From Catalimonadaceae bacterium JC749 (GTDB lineage Bacteria > Bacteroidota > Bacteroidia > Cytophagales > Cyclobacteriaceae): 64,000 nt of DNA. How positions within the stretch are numbered: position 1 is the stretch's first letter; each line of letters begins with the position of its first letter. Below are positions 1 to 7,787 of the stretch, piece after piece. Below the pieces are notes generated by a model. The model was not told the origin of the DNA. It was given only the letters and a program-made list of their open reading frames with translations, and ran no database searches. The stretch covers positions 337,100 through 401,099 of the forward strand of contig JAJNNC010000007.1 in assembly GCA_021730635.1 (NCBI GenBank), in the 5' to 3' direction. A program made the translations under genes and the position numbers.

Positions 1-1
1 A

Positions 2-1393
2 GGTTTGGTTTTAGACAAGAATGGCAACAAGATGTCTAAGCGGCTGGGAAATGCTGTTGATCCTTTCAGCACCCTGAAAACGTATGGACCGGATGCTACC
101 CGCTGGTACATGGTAGCCAATGCTAACCCCTGGGATAACCTCCGCTTCGACCTGGAAGGGATCAAAGAAGTGACACGCCGTTTTTTCGGTACTTTGCAAA
201 ACACCTATTCCTTTTTTGCATTGTATGCCAATCTGGATGGCTTTACTTACGCAGAAGAAGAAGTGCCCCTGGTGAAAAGAACAGAAAGCGACCGATGGAT
301 TATCTCCAAGCTAAATAGCCTGATCCGGGAAGTGGATGAAGCTTATATGAATTATGAACCCACGAAGGCAGCCCGCCTGATCCAGGACTTTACTGTAGAT
401 GATCTGAGCAACTGGTATGTGCGCCTCAACCGGAAGAGATTCTGGCAGGGTGCTTATGATCAAAACAAACAGGCCGCTTATCAGACCTTGTATACCTGCC
501 TGGTGACTCTTGCCAAACTAGCTTCCTCCATTGCGCCATTTTATACCGAAAGACTGTACCGGGATTTAAATACGGTTACCAGGAAAGAACCTTTTGAGTC
601 TGTACATCTGTCAGATTTTCCTGTGAGCAAGCAGGAAGCCATTGATGCGGATCTGGAAGCGAAGATGCAATTGGCCCAAAATACCTCATCTTTGGTACAT
701 TCTCTGCGGAAGCAACATACGATCAAAGTTCGTCAGCCGTTATCTAAAATATTGATTCCGGTATTGAACGACGACTTCAAACGCCGTGTTCAGGCTGTAG
801 AAAACCTGATTCTTTCTGAGGTAAATGTAAAAGATATAGAGTATATTGATGACACTTCAGGTATTCTGGTAAAAAAAATTAAACCAAACTTTCGCAAATT
901 AGGCAAACAGTTTGGTCCAAAAATGAAGGATATTACATCGGCCATCGCCAATATGGGGCAGGCGGAAATTAATCGGCTGGAACAAGAGCAGCAATATGAA
1001 CTTGATTTGCCCGATGAACGTATTAAATTGACAATGGAAGATGTAGAAATTACTTCGGAGGATATTCCGGGTTGGTCTGTGGCCAGGGAAGGAAATATCA
1101 CCGTAGCGCTGGATATCCATGTTACCGACGAACTCCGTAAAGAAGGCATTGCCCGCGATCTGGTCAACCGGATACAAAATCTCCGGAAAGAGATGGGTTT
1201 GGACGTACAGGATAAAATTAAGGTAAGCATTGAGAAAAGTGATGAGTTGGTCAATGCGGCAATACAGACGCATAAAGATTATATTTGCGCTGAAACGCAG
1301 GCGCTTAGCTTAATCCTAACGGAGCAGTTGAATCATGAGGCTAAGGTGCTGGACATGGACGATCGGCAGCTTAAAATAAAAATTGAAGTATAA
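2..1393 (+). CDS. ileS: Isoleucyl-tRNA synthetase, C-terminal part (5' truncated by window edge)
   Basis: This frame is open from the first base, so the gene starts outside the window. It charges tRNA(Ile) with isoleucine in the cytoplasm. The visible part begins just before the class I motif KMSKR (about residue 10 of the fragment), which binds ATP. It continues through the helical anticodon-binding domain (about residues 95-250). The C-terminal region, with LDIHVTDELRKEG and RIQNLRKEMGLDVQDKI, resembles the DUF5915-type tail of the eukaryote-like IleRS form common in Bacteroidota. The stop is TAA at 1391-1393, and lspA follows after about 50-95 bases on the same strand. The identification is firm; the catalytic HIGH motif is not in view. 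Confidence 0.97.
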   Translation, partial: GLVLDKNGNKMSKRLGNAVDPFSTLKTYGPDATRWYMVANANPWDNLRFDLEGIKEVTRRFFGTLQNTYSFFALYANLDGFTYAEEEVPLVKRTESDRWIISKLNSLIREVDEAYMNYEPTKAARLIQDFTVDDLSNWYVRLNRKRFWQGAYDQNKQAAYQTLYTCLVTLAKLASSIAPFYTERLYRDLNTVTRKEPFESVHLSDFPVSKQEAIDADLEAKMQLAQNTSSLVHSLRKQHTIKVRQPLSKILIPVLNDDFKRRVQAVENLILSEVNVKDIEYIDDTSGILVKKIKPNFRKLGKQFGPKMKDITSAIANMGQAEINRLEQEQQYELDLPDERIKLTMEDVEITSEDIPGWSVAREGNITVALDIHVTDELRKEGIARDLVNRIQNLRKEMGLDVQDKIKVSIEKSDELVNAAIQTHKDYICAETQALSLILTEQLNHEAKVLDMDDRQLKIKIEV

Positions 1394-1488
1394 TGTAATA
1401 TTGATTGTATTCAGCGAGGTGCATACACTTTTCGTAAAGTTACATGAGCTGCGATGTCTCCGGATACAACATAAATAAACAATACACT

Positions 1489-2124
1489 GTGAAATATTTG
1501 AAATATTACCTGCTTAGTCTCGGGATTATCATCCTGGATCAGACCGTTAAGTTGATGGTTCATCATAATATGGATATGGGCATGATGGGCCAGATTCCTG
1601 TTTTCGGCGACTGGTTCAAACTCCATTATACCCTGAATCCCGGTATGGCTTTCGGTATGCAGTTGGGCTCTGAATATGGAAAGTTGATTCTCACTGTGTT
1701 CCGTCTCTTTGCCATGGTAGGTATTGGTTATTATCTATATATTTTATCCAAGAAAGGAGTACACCCGGGGCTTTTATGGTCGGTAGCGCTGATCCTGGGA
1801 GGAGCCATCGGTAATGTGATTGACAGTGCATTCTACGGAATTCTGCTCGACAATGCCCCTTATGGAGCGGCTACACCCTGGTTTCATGGTCAGGTCATTG
1901 ATATGTTTTATATTGATATCTGGGAAGGTCAGGTACCTGAGTGGGTGCCTATCTGGGGGGGAGAGTATATGGCGCTGTGGCCTATTTTTAACATAGCAGA
2001 CGCTTCTATCTTTGTGGGGGTGGCTATCATTCTGATTATGCAGAATAAATTCTTTGGCGAGGATAAAAAGGCAGAGGTAGAAAAAATACATCCACAGCAA
2101 CAATATGAAAATCAGTCTAACTAA
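1489..2124 (+). CDS. lspA: Lipoprotein signal peptidase (signal peptidase II)
   Basis: This inner-membrane aspartyl protease removes the signal peptide from lipidated prolipoproteins. I chose the GTG at 1489 because the protein then begins MKYLKYYLLSLGIIILDQ, the usual family start. An upstream ATG at 1444 adds 15 unconserved residues and cannot be excluded. Four membrane segments are visible. The GGAIGNVID motif is present, and the two catalytic aspartates fall in QVIDMFY and FNIADAS. Between GNVID and QVID there is a longer loop than in proteobacterial LspA, and another stretch (IWEGQVPEWVPIWGGEYM) lies between the two aspartates. Both are features I associate with Bacteroidota LspA. Many lipoproteins in this window (DUF6503, LptC, cytochrome c) would be its substrates. 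Confidence 0.95.
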   Translation: MKYLKYYLLSLGIIILDQTVKLMVHHNMDMGMMGQIPVFGDWFKLHYTLNPGMAFGMQLGSEYGKLILTVFRLFAMVGIGYYLYILSKKGVHPGLLWSVALILGGAIGNVIDSAFYGILLDNAPYGAATPWFHGQVIDMFYIDIWEGQVPEWVPIWGGEYMALWPIFNIADASIFVGVAIILIMQNKFFGEDKKAEVEKIHPQQQYENQSN

Positions 2125-2181
2125 ATTTCACAATACCACTGATTAGGAACGTATCATAATATTGCAGCTATAGCATAAAAA

Positions 2182-2217
2182 AGGAGGATTTCACTATGAG
2201 ATCCTCCTCTTTTTTTT
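2182..2217. terminator. Bidirectional intrinsic terminator after lspA
   Basis: An 8-bp perfect stem (AGGAGGAT at 2182-2189 with ATCCTCCT at 2201-2208) encloses an 11-base loop. It is followed by a run of T from 2210 to 2217. On the other strand the A run at 2177-2183 would give a U tract, so it can also end the minus-strand small gene at 2230. Confidence 0.85.
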
Positions 2218-2229
2218 ACAGCGTCTAGC

Positions 2230-2355
2230 TTATTTCCGGTCATGGCCTCTTGGACAATCGTCAACTTTTGGTTTTTGACAAGGTTCTACCGCATTGGCGT
2301 TGCAAATAGGACAATGAGCCACATCATTAGATTTCATTTTATCTTGCTTTTTCAT
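2230..2355 (-). CDS. Small cysteine-rich (zinc-binding-like) protein, 41 aa
   Basis: A short open frame runs from ATG (2355-2353) to TAA (2232-2230). The product is highly charged and contains CPIC at residues 15-18, then Cys26 and Cys34, and ends with RGHDRK. Four cysteines plus two histidines (His14, His38) in 41 residues suggest a single treble-clef or zinc-ribbon-like metal site; this is inference from spacing. No Shine-Dalgarno is seen, which is normal for this phylum. The gene sits between the M1 peptidase (151 bases upstream on the same strand) and the lspA terminator, which also lies just beyond its stop. The family is not recognised. An ORF on the opposite strand (2242-2424) looks like its shadow. 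Confidence 0.6.
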   Translation of the reverse strand: MKKQDKMKSNDVAHCPICNANAVEPCQKPKVDDCPRGHDRK

Positions 2356-2476
2356 AACGTTGAATGTTTAGTTTCTACCCTTAATTTATTCTATTTAACT
2401 GCTTGCGTAAAGGGATCGTTTTGAAAAAGTTTAATTTATCTTTAGTCTAAATAATTGCTATTCAGCTGTTTAGAAT

Positions 2477-2493
2477 GATTTCAAATAGAAATC
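2477..2493 (-). terminator. Weak hairpin after the M1 peptidase gene
   Basis: A perfect 6-bp inverted repeat (GATTTC at 2477-2482, GAAATC at 2488-2493) with a 5-base loop lies 14 bases past the M1 peptidase stop. It lacks a T run on the minus strand, so termination is uncertain. Confidence 0.25.
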
Positions 2494-2506
2494 CTTATAA
2501 ATAGTC

Positions 2507-4384
2507 TCATTGGCTGTTGGTGCTACCCTCAAAGCGGGTATTTTCCAACGCAGGGTAGACATTGTTGTCTCTGGTGATATCAGCCATTCGCCCGGAGGGA
2601 TCAATCTCAATTTGTTTGATATCACCAACAGGTTGTGGGATCACCATCAGGTAGGTAGGATATACCCAGGGCCAATCGGAAAGGGTCGTTGTTGGCATAG
2701 CCCTCTCTTCTTTTTTCTTACCCCACATGATATGCAGGGGAATGTAAAACATTTCCCGCCTCCCGTCCTGGTAGGTGACTACTACGTCCAATGGCATAGG
2801 CATGAGTTTTCCACGCTCCAGAGTGACGTGGGTAGCTTCCCCTTTGTCTTCTACCGATTTGATACCATAATCAATGGTATGGGTTGTGTTCATAAAATAC
2901 TCAAAATACCAGTCCAGCTCTATCCCTGATTCCTTCTCCATGATTCTTTTGAAAGAAGAGGCCGTGGGGTGTTTAAACTTCCAGGTGTTAAAATAGCGGC
3001 GCATACCCCTGTCCAGGGTTTCCTGCCCAATGACATAGCTGAGCTGATGTAAAAAGACAGCACCTTTGGCATAGGCAGCCAGGCCGTAAGCCCGGTTGGT
3101 GTTATAATGGTCAGCATGTGTTGAAAGTGGCTCTTCCAAGCCAGACTCTACCAGAGAAAAATAACCCGCATACGAATTTGCCTGAGGATCCACATTACTG
3201 CCATTACCCATGATGTGGGCCATGATGCGGTTGCTGGCATAACTGGTAAATCCTTCATCCATCCAGGGATACAAGCTTTCATTGGTGGCTAATACTCCCT
3301 GATACCAGCTATGAACCATCTCATGCACCGTAACACCCACCAGACTTCCCAGACTCCGATGTCCTGTAATCAGGGTTGCCATAGGGTATTCCATCCCACC
3401 ATCGCCCCCCTGTATGACAGAGTATTTTTCATAAGGGTACCGACCAAAATGCTGATTCATATACTGAAAAGCTTCAACTGTAAACTCAGGAAGCCGTTGC
3501 CAGTGCTCCGCCGCAGTATCCGTCTGGTAAAAGAAATGTACCGCTGGTCCGTTGGGTACCTGAGCAATAGTATGCGTATAATCAGGATCGGCAGCCCATA
3601 CAAAGTCATGCACCTGATCGGCCTGAAAATGGTAAGTGATCGTATTTCCCTTAGGCCTGTTTACAGTCTGACCGGATTTTTCATAACCGTGGCCCACTTC
3701 CTGTGGATTCTGTAAATAGCCTGTAGCTGCCACTACATAAGCTGAATCTATGGTGATGCTTACCTCATAAGAACCCCACACACCATAAAACTCACGACCG
3801 ACATAAGGATTGGCATGCCAGCCTTCTACATCATATTCCGCTAATTTCGGATACCATTGCGACATGGAATAAGCAATGCCTTCAGCATTATCACGACCGG
3901 AACGGCGAATTTGCAACGGTACCTGCCCTGTAAATTGCATCTCGAAGGTAGTCTTTTCTCCAGGAAGAATAGGTTTGGCCAGGGGAACTTCCATGACTGT
4001 ACCATCAATGGTATAGGTCAGGCTCTTACCCTCCCGATTCAGAGACTGAACCTTCAGATATCCTATCTCTTCCGGGCTTAAGTGTAAGATTCTATCCCTT
4101 ACCCGCGGGTCAGCATCATCAATGGTACGAGAGCGTACATCCATCATACTACCAGGTTGAAAGGCATTAAAGTATAGATGGTAAAATACCTTGTCCAGCG
4201 TGTCAGGAGAATTGTTGGAATACGTCAGCTTTTGCCGGCCTTCGAACCGGTGGGTATTGACGTTCATATCAATATCCATTTCATAAGCCACCTGCTGCTG
4301 CCAGTAATACTCCTGAGCGTGAGCCATAGAGTAAGGGAAGAATGAAACGACACAAAAGAAGAAAATCCGTTGAAGTATTTTCAT
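2507..4384 (-). CDS. Secreted M1 family zinc metallopeptidase
   Basis: The product is a gluzincin aminopeptidase that probably acts in the periplasm or at the surface. A signal peptide (MKILQRIFFFCVVSFFPYSM, then AHA-QE) opens the 625-residue protein. The zinc site is complete: HEMVH at residues 354-358, then 18 residues, then Glu377 in MDEGF. The substrate-binding motif corresponding to GxMEN appears as GGMEYP (about 329-334). The usual M1 N-terminal beta-sandwich precedes it. The protein is shorter than aminopeptidase N (about 870 residues), so it lacks the long C-terminal helical domain, as many Bacteroidota M1 enzymes do. The next minus-strand gene upstream starts over 1.5 kb away and may be a separate unit. 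Confidence 0.93.
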   Translation of the reverse strand: MKILQRIFFFCVVSFFPYSMAHAQEYYWQQQVAYEMDIDMNVNTHRFEGRQKLTYSNNSPDTLDKVFYHLYFNAFQPGSMMDVRSRTIDDADPRVRDRILHLSPEEIGYLKVQSLNREGKSLTYTIDGTVMEVPLAKPILPGEKTTFEMQFTGQVPLQIRRSGRDNAEGIAYSMSQWYPKLAEYDVEGWHANPYVGREFYGVWGSYEVSITIDSAYVVAATGYLQNPQEVGHGYEKSGQTVNRPKGNTITYHFQADQVHDFVWAADPDYTHTIAQVPNGPAVHFFYQTDTAAEHWQRLPEFTVEAFQYMNQHFGRYPYEKYSVIQGGDGGMEYPMATLITGHRSLGSLVGVTVHEMVHSWYQGVLATNESLYPWMDEGFTSYASNRIMAHIMGNGSNVDPQANSYAGYFSLVESGLEEPLSTHADHYNTNRAYGLAAYAKGAVFLHQLSYVIGQETLDRGMRRYFNTWKFKHPTASSFKRIMEKESGIELDWYFEYFMNTTHTIDYGIKSVEDKGEATHVTLERGKLMPMPLDVVVTYQDGRREMFYIPLHIMWGKKKEERAMPTTTLSDWPWVYPTYLMVIPQPVGDIKQIEIDPSGRMADITRDNNVYPALENTRFEGSTNSQ

Positions 4385-4480
4385 AGTAAAGTGTTACAGT
4401 CTTAAAAGGTTAAAACTAATCTTTTATGAGAGAATGACAATACCTGATTAACGCTCTTGCCTAAATATATTGTTGTAGAC

Positions 4481-5911
4481 TTATGTTACAGCTTCTTGCG
4501 CAGACAAAGACCAGGCTACCTGATATTTTTCTGCACTTTTCTCCAGAAAGTCATACAAGAAGTGTGTCGGCATACGGTTCATCAGAGGATAACGCGAGGA
4601 AATCGTTTGGCGCAAAGCTTTGCTGTATCGCATGTACACCCCAAAATCGCGGGGATATTTAGCAGGATCCACTCCTATAAAGCTACTTTTCTGCCGGGCA
4701 TAGGCCAGCAGACTGTTCCAGCGATCGATAGAAGCCAACCCGATACTTTCCGTTCTATGAGACAACAGCATGAGGTAAATATCATCATAGGGATCGGAGG
4801 CTTGCAGATACCGCTCTACTGCATCGGCAGAGGGCTCTGTATTGAAGACCATCCAAAAAGGTATAGAACCTGTCCGCAGGGTCCAGAAGGGTTCGTGCAG
4901 GGCAAAGCATTCAATCAGCAGTTGGTTGGTCAGCATGTTTCGCTGGCGGTACCAATGGCGATACAGATCAGCAACCAGCGGACTGGGATCATGAGGATCT
5001 TTAAAAGTGACACGTTCTACTTTAAAGTGATTGGTTTCCGCAAATCGATGTACGTCCTCTAGCAGTGCTGGTTCAAAGCCCCACTCTGCTTCAGGGCTTT
5101 CTTCATCCGGTTGGGGCGCATCCCAGGTAGTGTAAGGAGATTGGTATTTTTTCAGGAGCTGTTTTACCCGTTCGCTACCGTGATAATACTCTTCGGGCGT
5201 AGCGCCACCACTACCACCAAACTGAAATACATGGCGGTCTCCGACCCGCACCGTGGGCCACGTATATTGACAGTCGATGATAAGCAGGGTGCCGCCGGGC
5301 ATCAGGTTTTTCCGGATAAACTGCTCATAGGAAGTACCGAGCCTGATCTTTTTGGTCCTGAAATATGTAATCTCACTCAAATGCAACCGGTCCTGGTTGG
5401 GATCGGTCATATGATGCAATGTTACATCCGGATTGTTCTTCAGCAGTTGGTTGGCATAGGGTACTGACCATTCCAGTGTTTTCTTGGGTGCATCCAGATG
5501 CAGGTTGGGTTTATCAATCGGAATAAGAAAAGTTTGTGGGAGCCAGGGAATACCCAGGGCAGCATACAGATGGATCAAGGCGCCATTAGAAGCACCCAGA
5601 GCCATCACCGGATAGTTTCCTTCCGGATAACAATGGGTCACCCACTTGTCAAATTCCCCGATATTAATATCTTTCACATGTCTGGGAGATACGGCATCCA
5701 GCGGGCCACTGGCTGAGTATAATCTCTCTTTCCAGACAGCGGGCAGTCTGTTCACGATGGAGGCAAGCCACTCACTGGAAGGCATTACACCGGTGCCCTT
5801 AAAATCTTTGCCTTTTAGAAAGCGGCTCAGAGAAATCAGCATCGAAGTAGCTGAATCAAAACCAGCGATATAATCGGGGGGATGTTTTCCTTTCTTTTGG
5901 AGGATAGACAT
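4481..5911 (-). CDS. Unrecognised 476-aa protein with hydrolase-like and methyltransferase-like motifs
   Basis: I do not recognise the family. Residues 103-125 read MALGASNGALIHLYAALGI, which looks like an alpha/beta-hydrolase nucleophile elbow (G-A-S-N-G, Ser108). About 95 residues later FIRKNLMPGGTLLIIDCQ (about 199-215) resembles the LxPGGxLxIxD strand-loop of Rossmann-fold SAM-dependent methyltransferases. It is followed by a Gly-rich stretch (FQFGGSGGATPEE). No signal peptide or membrane segment is evident, so it should be cytoplasmic. It ends 96 bases before the M1 peptidase start on the same strand, so the two might be cotranscribed. Codon use looks like that of the neighbours. Function is unknown; both motif readings are inference. 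Confidence 0.85.
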   Translation of the reverse strand: MSILQKKGKHPPDYIAGFDSATSMLISLSRFLKGKDFKGTGVMPSSEWLASIVNRLPAVWKERLYSASGPLDAVSPRHVKDINIGEFDKWVTHCYPEGNYPVMALGASNGALIHLYAALGIPWLPQTFLIPIDKPNLHLDAPKKTLEWSVPYANQLLKNNPDVTLHHMTDPNQDRLHLSEITYFRTKKIRLGTSYEQFIRKNLMPGGTLLIIDCQYTWPTVRVGDRHVFQFGGSGGATPEEYYHGSERVKQLLKKYQSPYTTWDAPQPDEESPEAEWGFEPALLEDVHRFAETNHFKVERVTFKDPHDPSPLVADLYRHWYRQRNMLTNQLLIECFALHEPFWTLRTGSIPFWMVFNTEPSADAVERYLQASDPYDDIYLMLLSHRTESIGLASIDRWNSLLAYARQKSSFIGVDPAKYPRDFGVYMRYSKALRQTISSRYPLMNRMPTHFLYDFLEKSAEKYQVAWSLSAQEAVT

Positions 5912-6365
5912 TGGCTAAGTAAGTGAAACAACCTAAGGGTTGGGAATTTTCTCTTTAACTGAATTAAGTAAATAAAACCGTTTGGTTAAACCAAGCAGAA
6001 GGTGGGTTTGTTTTGAAGCTGGCCTGGTGCCAGGAGGGTATAGCCACCTGGTCGTTTTTCCCTTTGCCAGTACTCTAAATTACCCATGACACAAATACTA
6101 TTCCCGTCTCAGAAATATGTCCGGGATGCTTTCCGGGAATCTCGTCTGTATCCCAAAAGGGAATAATAATAACATAATTAGGAAGATGAACCAGAATGGT
6201 CGCAGTTTTGCTACCTTTTTTCTACCTTGTATTGTGAAAGAAATTTCACCCTTATGACACCAGCTTACGTTGACTCAGCAAACAAGAGTAGGTGCGGTAG
6301 TGAAGCAGCGATAGGTTGGACTGCTGCCTGTGAAAAGTAATTTTTCTATATCGGAATAAGCCTTT
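5912..6365. other. Structured intergenic region between divergent genes
   Basis: No sizeable gene is seen. It holds several inverted repeats: CCAGG/CCTGG around 6031-6052, ATTCCCG (6100-6106) with CGGGAAT (6134-6140), TATTCCC (6099-6105) with GGGAATA (6159-6165), and GTGAAA/TTTCAC (6234-6249). A 28-codon ORF (ATG 6254, TAA 6338-6340) lies directly after the last repeat and 25 bases before the receiver gene. The region must contain promoters for both flanking genes, but I found no good TAnnTTTG match. Confidence 0.4.
6234..6249. promoter_or_regulatory. Perfect inverted repeat GTGAAA-N4-TTTCAC
   Basis: A 6-4-6 perfect dyad lies about 115 bases upstream of the receiver gene. Its size and symmetry resemble a transcription-factor operator. 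No cognate regulator can be named. Confidence 0.3.
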
Positions 6366-6797
6366 ATGAAGCAGCGAATACATGAAATCCTGTTAGTGGA
6401 CGACGATGAAATCACAAACTTCTGTTCGCAGAATTTGCTGGCTTCTTTGCAATTGGCTGATACCATCACCGTAGCCAACGATGGGAAAGAAGCTTTGACC
6501 TATATAGGGGAACATTGGTCAAAAGAGAAAACAGCAAAAAAGCTCATCGTATTGGACATCAATATGCCTCAGATGGATGGGTTTGAATTTCTGGACGAGC
6601 TGAAGAAGTTAGCCCTAAAGCCCAAAATTTATGTAGTTTTTTTAACCTCCTCAGACTATCAGAAAGATTATATCAAAGCCGCTCAATACAGAATCTTAGA
6701 CTATATCGAGAAACCGTTAAAAGCAGACACAGTAAAATCCTTGGTAGCCTCTATTCTTACGCCTCCTAAAGAAAAGCAACCGGCTACCTTTGTCTAG
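6366..6797 (+). CDS. Single-domain response regulator (CheY-like receiver)
   Basis: This 143-residue protein is a stand-alone receiver domain that takes a phosphoryl group from a histidine kinase. The acidic cluster DDD is at residues 12-14, the phospho-acceptor is Asp64 in LDINMPQMDGFEF, the switch residue is Thr94 or Ser95 and the conserved lysine is Lys117 (EKP). There is no DNA-binding output domain, so it probably signals by protein contact. Such lone receivers are common in Bacteroidota phosphorelays. No kinase gene is adjacent, so the partner must lie elsewhere. The structured 450-base region upstream may control it. Confidence 0.93.
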   Translation: MKQRIHEILLVDDDEITNFCSQNLLASLQLADTITVANDGKEALTYIGEHWSKEKTAKKLIVLDINMPQMDGFEFLDELKKLALKPKIYVVFLTSSDYQKDYIKAAQYRILDYIEKPLKADTVKSLVASILTPPKEKQPATFV

Positions 6798-6881
6798 CTT
6801 CTCATTTCATTGCATGCTATTTCTTTTCACTGGCTGTCTACTTTTCTCCAGTATGGATTGCTTCTACCTATGCTGTATAGG

Positions 6882-7514
6882 TTAATGATCATAAACGGTT
6901 TGGGTTGCGTTATCCCCTCCGGATTTTTTCCATACTCGCTTCAGCTTTTTATAGAAGAAAACCAACCCTATCAGCAATAAAATTACCAGAACAGCGGCCA
7001 GAGGCCAAAGGAAGATGGACAGGGCTGAAAGAACTACTGATGTGGCCGTTTCTGTAGCCGATACAACAGGGTTGCCCAAGCCCGCTGTAGTAGCTGTAGA
7101 GGCAAGACGCGTTTGGGCATTGAAGCCCTTAATCAGACCTGCGGTGCCACCTCCGGCTATCACTGCCAGTACCCAACGCCATAAAGGATCCATCTCCATC
7201 ACGGTAGAAGCCATCACGGCTGTGCCGGCGATAGTGGCACTGGGAACAGCAACAGTATCCAGCAGGTTGTCCAACCAGGGAATAAAGTAGGCTAAAATCT
7301 CCAGAAGTGTGGCTACTGCAAAGACTGTCATAGCCGGGTAGGTGCTTACCCAGGTCCAGTGCTCATTAAGAGGTACCCAACCAAAATAGTGCGCAATGCT
7401 CAGGATCAGCAAGGGAAGGAAAACCCGGAATCCTGTGGAAGCGGCAAGCCCTAGACCTAAAAAAACACTGGCAATCATGGCTGTCATAGCTGATCGATTT
7501 GTCTTTTTACCCAA
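6882..7514 (-). CDS. DUF4126 family membrane protein
   Basis: A 210-residue integral membrane protein with about five hydrophobic segments. The motifs LGLGLAASTGFRVFLPLL near the N-terminus and GNPVVSATETATSVVLSALS (about 147-166) are typical of DUF4126, a family without a known biochemical function. A basic tail (KKLKRVWKK) follows the last membrane helix. Start codons at 7514, 7490 or 7481 are all possible; the conserved part begins near MTAMIASVFLG. It is transcribed away from the MATE gene, leaving a 273-base divergent region. Confidence 0.85.
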   Translation of the reverse strand: MGKKTNRSAMTAMIASVFLGLGLAASTGFRVFLPLLILSIAHYFGWVPLNEHWTWVSTYPAMTVFAVATLLEILAYFIPWLDNLLDTVAVPSATIAGTAVMASTVMEMDPLWRWVLAVIAGGGTAGLIKGFNAQTRLASTATTAGLGNPVVSATETATSVVLSALSIFLWPLAAVLVILLLIGLVFFYKKLKRVWKKSGGDNATQTVYDH

Positions 7515-7591
7515 CTGTTTAATTCATCCGCTAATATAAACGCTTTAACACACAAATGTTTATGGTAGATTGAATTCAAAAAATAAATGGT

Positions 7592-7626
7592 TTTGTATTT
7601 AAAACGATCGAAAAACCCTACCTTTG
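7592..7626 (+). promoter_or_regulatory. Candidate Bacteroidota-type promoter upstream of MATE gene
   Basis: TACCTTTG at 7619-7626 matches TAnnTTTG exactly. A TTTG at 7592-7595 lies 23 bases before it, slightly more than the usual spacing. The predicted start of transcription would fall at about 7632, on or next to the ATG of the short leader ORF at 7634. Confidence 0.45.
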
Positions 7627-7633
7627 CGTCACT

Positions 7634-7678
7634 ATGAAAATTTTGATGCCCATCTACCACTTCACGGCTGCTGACTAA
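7634..7678 (+). CDS. Possible 14-aa leader peptide upstream of MATE gene
   Basis: ATG at 7634 opens a 14-codon frame ending TAA at 7676-7678, immediately after the candidate promoter, so the message could be leaderless. Downstream, two overlapping inverted repeats (CTAACC 7695-7700 with GGTTAG 7734-7739; ACCCG 7698-7702 with CGGGT 7741-7745) are mutually exclusive, as in an attenuator. Expression is not shown; chance occurrence is quite possible. Confidence 0.25.
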   Translation: MKILMPIYHFTAAD

Positions 7679-7787
7679 AAAGTAGCCTCCTTTTCTAACC
7701 CGCTTTCTGAAGGGTCATCTTTCGGTTAGCCGGGTGATATTCATTCATTTTTCAACACATTCTTATTAGCATTAACGCATTATTGTT

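Noticed and set aside
2242-2424. Plus-strand 60-codon ORF
   Set aside because: Opposite to the 41-residue Cys/His protein, which has a better protein signature.
4457-5062. Plus-strand 201-codon ORF
   Set aside because: Antisense to the 476-residue minus-strand gene and without domain features.
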